Positions 14,434 to 16,440 of a stretch of DNA of 16,440 nt are shown piece by piece. The first letter of the stretch is position 1; each line of letters begins with the position of its first letter. The notes under the pieces were generated by a model. The model searched no databases and was not told the origin of the DNA. It saw only the letters and a program-made list of their open reading frames with translations. Origin of the DNA: Betaproteobacteria bacterium (lineage in GTDB: Bacteria; Pseudomonadota; Gammaproteobacteria; Burkholderiales; Thiobacillaceae); assembly GCA_020049245.1 (NCBI GenBank), contig JAIFLB010000095.1, forward strand, positions 1-16,440. Direction: 5' to 3'. Both the position numbers and the translations under genes were made by a program.

Positions 14434-14853
14434 ATGCGAGCCGCGCTCTGGATTCTGGTGCTGTTCGCGGCGGCGGTGGCGTTCACCCTGGCCGCGCGTC
14501 TTGATCAGGGCTACGTCATCATCGTTTACCCGCCGTGGCGGATGGAACTCTCCTTCATGCTGGCATTGCTGCTGCTGGCCGGCCTGGTTGCCCTGGCTTA
14601 TGTCGGGTTGCGGTTGGCGAACGTGGCGCTCCATTTGTCCAGCGACGTGCGCGCCTGGCGCGAAAAACGGCGCCAGACGAAAGCCGATAAAGCCTTGATG
14701 GATGCGATGCGCGCCCATCTGGATGGTGACATCAAGCGCGCCGTCGAATTGGCCGGAAAAGCCGGCGAAAGCACTTTGGCGCCAGATCTGGTCGAACGCT
14801 TGCGACAGCCGGTGCGTGTTGACTCAGCACCCGCGCCGGCACATCTGGATTAG
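14434..14853 (+). CDS. hemY: HemY N-terminal domain protein, C-terminally truncated
   Basis: Only 139 residues against about 390-420 in typical proteobacterial HemY. The N-terminal HemY_N region is clear: membrane segment 1 (4-21), LDQGYVIIVYPPWRMELS, membrane segment 2 (40-61) and the basic helix DVRAWREKRRQTKADKALMDAMRAHLDGDIKRAVELAGKA. The protein then breaks off in a short Pro/Ala tail ending APAHLD. The TPR-like repeats that normally follow are missing, and no trace of them remains in other frames because the next gene ends only 15 bases downstream. It may be a deletion derivative or a genuinely short family form. It directly follows hemX and should be co-transcribed. Confidence 0.85.
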   Translation: MRAALWILVLFAAAVAFTLAARLDQGYVIIVYPPWRMELSFMLALLLLAGLVALAYVGLRLANVALHLSSDVRAWREKRRQTKADKALMDAMRAHLDGDIKRAVELAGKAGESTLAPDLVERLRQPVRVDSAPAPAHLD

Positions 14854-14868
14854 CCTCGGATTCTTCTG

Positions 14869-15844
14869 TTAACTGCCGCTCTGATAATCAAACGAGTCGG
14901 AGAAGAAGGCGTCTTCCGGCAACCCGCGCGCGACAAAATCGCGCCGCGCGGCGGCAATCATCGGCGGCGCGCCGCAGGCGTAAACCTCATATCCGGAAAG
15001 ATCGGCGTGATCGTCGAGTACGGCTTGATGCACAAAGCCGGAGCGACCCGACCAGTGATCTTCGGCGCGCGGTTCCGACAGCACCGGGATGAAGCGGAAG
15101 TTCTTCTGCTCCTGTTGCCATTGCTCGGGCAGACTCACGTGCCACGGCATGGTGAAAAGCATGTTGCAGGATGCTTTTGATCGGCGCGAAACCGGTGCCG
15201 CCGGCAAGGAAGATTGCCGGCTTGCCGGCTGATTCTTCGCCGTCGCGGAGAAAGAAACTGCCATAAGGACCGGAGATCCGCATGATGTCCTTCGCCTTCA
15301 TCGCGCCGAAGACGTGGTCGGTGAACTGGCCACCCGGCACATGCCGGATGTGGAGTTCGAGCAGGCTGTCTTCTTCCGGTGAATTGGCCAGCGAAAAGCT
15401 GCGCCGCTTGCCGTCCTTGAGCAGGAAATCGAGATACTGGCCGGGCAGGAATTGCAGCCGTTCGTTGGAGGGCAGCTTGAGCCAGAGCGCCATTACGTCA
15501 TCGGCCAGTTTTTCCATGCGTTCGATGCGGCAGGGCAGCGTCTTGATCGGAATATCCTTCGCCGCGCCAACTTCCTTCACCTCGATGGTCAGATCGCTGG
15601 TCGCCTTGGCGCAGCAGAACAAGGCCAGGCCTTTCAGTTTGTCTTCATGTGTCAGTGCGCTGTCCTGGTGAGTGCCGTAGTTAACCGAACCGGCCAGCAC
15701 TTTGCCTTTGCAGGCGCCGCAGGCACCATTGCGACAGCCATAAGGCAGCGAAAATCCGGCATTCAGCGCTGCGCCGAGCAGGGTTTCGTTGGGCTTGACG
15801 GTAAACTGGTGGCCGCTGGGTTGTATGGTGACCTGGTACGTCAT
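14869..15844 (-). pseudogene. Ferredoxin-NAD(P)H reductase-type flavoenzyme (AscD-like), frameshifted by a small deletion
   Basis: The gene encodes a three-domain electron-transfer flavoprotein of the type annotated as CDP-6-deoxy-delta-3,4-glucoseen reductase. The 2Fe-2S domain has Cys37, Cys42, Cys45 and Cys77 (GCRNGACGACKG). The FAD domain has GQYLDFL and RSFSLAN. The NAD domain begins FLAGGTGFAPIKSIL. The frame then breaks: HAFHH (15163-15149) is followed by 16 bases, and the sequence resumes in another frame at LPEQW (15132-15118), running to a normal C-terminus (YEVYACGAPPM, ending at 14869). In intact relatives about 22 residues, including a YWG motif, lie between these points, so roughly 50 bases are missing. 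The first frame runs out to 14987 with an unrelated tail (285 residues). A GAGAGGAA ribosome site precedes the ATG. It may be a true pseudogene or an assembly/sequencing error. Confidence 0.85.
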
Positions 15845-15870
15845 GAATCATTCCTCTCGATGAAACTGAA

Positions 15871-16440
15871 ATGCGAATACTGATTGTGGGTTGCGGTGAT
15901 GTGGGTCTGCGCGTAGCGCGGCTTTTGCGCGGACGTGGCCGGATTTACGGTTTGAGCCACTCTCCGCAACGTTACGCCCAACTGCGCGCCGCCGGTGTCA
16001 TCCCGATTCCCGGCGATCTGGACGACCGCAAAAGCTTGACTCGCCTGGCTGGACTGGCCGACATCGTGCTGCATTTTGCGCCGCCACCGGGCGAGGGCGA
16101 AAGTGACCCGCGAACCCGCCGCTTGCTGGCTGCGTTGTCGCGGCGGGCGAGTCTAGCACGCAGCCAGCCAGGCAAAATCCCCGCTCAGAACAGGGAAAAA
16201 GCGCTGGTTTACATCAGCACCAGCGGGGTTTACGGCGACTGTGCCGGCGCAGTGGTGGCGGAAACCCACCCGGCGCGGCCGAACAATACGCGCGCCAAAC
16301 GCCGCGCCGATGCGGAAGCGCAATTGCGCCGCTGGGGACGCCACTCCAATCAACGCCTTGGCATCCTGCGCGCGCCGGGCATCTACGCGCAGGACCGGAT
16401 GCCTGCGGATCGCGTGCGGAAAAACCTGCCGGCGATCGTC
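15871..16440 (+). CDS. NAD(P)-dependent epimerase/dehydratase-like SDR (YeeZ-like), 3' end outside window
   Basis: The frame is open from ATG 15871 for 190 codons to the window end without a stop. The N-terminus MRILIVGCGDVGLRVARLL holds the Gly7-x-Gly9-x-x-Gly12 dinucleotide motif of a Rossmann fold. VLHFAPPPGEG (67-75) and VYISTSGVYGD (113-123) are typical of the YeeZ-like atypical SDRs, followed by EThP and an RRADAE helix. A classical YxxxK pair is not obvious in this part, and no substrate can be given. It is divergent from the reductase gene with 26 bases between their starts, so the two may share a control region. Confidence 0.85.
   Translation, partial: MRILIVGCGDVGLRVARLLRGRGRIYGLSHSPQRYAQLRAAGVIPIPGDLDDRKSLTRLAGLADIVLHFAPPPGEGESDPRTRRLLAALSRRASLARSQPGKIPAQNREKALVYISTSGVYGDCAGAVVAETHPARPNNTRAKRRADAEAQLRRWGRHSNQRLGILRAPGIYAQDRMPADRVRKNLPAIV

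Noticed and set aside
1..16440. Mobile elements, CRISPR, tRNA/rRNA genes or a new defence island
   Set aside because: No transposase, integrase, terminal repeats, spaced repeats or RNA gene structure were seen; nearly all genes belong to conserved housekeeping or signalling families.

Overview
The window is 16,440 bases of GC-rich, gene-dense bacterial chromosome. The gene families and their order point to a betaproteobacterium, plausibly of the Rhodocyclales/Nitrosomonadales type. That placement is an inference from synteny and family resemblance, not from a marker gene. I see no RNA gene, insertion sequence, phage gene, CRISPR array or obvious horizontally acquired island. Most of the window is housekeeping, with a few real oddities.

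Layout. Positions 1-1572 (+): the last codons of a UDP-sugar epimerase overlap dacB (PBP4-type D,D-carboxypeptidase). Positions 1573-1933: the only long non-coding stretch. It is AT-rich, with a hairpin just after dacB and two DnaA-box-like 9-mers in front of priA. Positions 1934-4165 (+): priA, ending at a very strong two-way terminator (4173-4221). Facing it on the minus strand is an AlgP/histone-H1-like gene made of nine 13-residue Ala/Lys/Pro repeats (4233-4736). Positions 4911-6319 (-): a two-gene operon of the tiny lipoprotein gene lptM and lysA. It is divergent from cyaY (6397-6714, +). Positions 6765-7852 (+): two overlapping genes for stand-alone cyclic-nucleotide-binding-fold proteins without a DNA-binding domain. 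Positions 7881-9323 (-): argH. It is divergent from an AlgZ/AlgR-type (LytS/LytTR) two-component pair (9366-11121, +). Positions 11147-11632 (-): an exported thioredoxin-fold protein. Positions 11699-14853 (+): hemC-hemD-hemX-hemY, with overlaps or a 2-base gap at each junction; hemY is truncated. Positions 14869-15844 (-): a ferredoxin-reductase-type flavoenzyme gene broken by a small deletion and frameshift. Positions 15871-16440 (+): the start of an NAD(P)-binding epimerase-like gene that runs off the window.

How the genes fit together. Several blocks recall the Pseudomonas chromosomal 'alg' neighbourhood (argH-algZ-algR-hemC-hemD-hemX/Y, with lysA-lppL-cyaY and algP nearby), so this looks like a compact relative of an old conserved neighbourhood. 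The functions represented are cell wall synthesis (dacB, lysA through diaminopimelate/lysine), outer-membrane LPS transporter assembly (lptM), iron-sulfur and haem metabolism (cyaY, hemCDXY), arginine synthesis (argH), replication restart (priA) and signalling (the two-component pair and the cyclic-nucleotide-binding pair).

The points most worth a second look are the cyclic-nucleotide-binding gene pair, in which one partner has lost the phosphate-binding residues; the 139-residue HemY lacking its TPR region; the deletion in the reductase; the repeat array of the AlgP-like gene; and the DnaA-box-like motifs upstream of priA. I found no clear candidate for a wholly new multi-gene system. The cyclic-nucleotide-binding pair is the closest.
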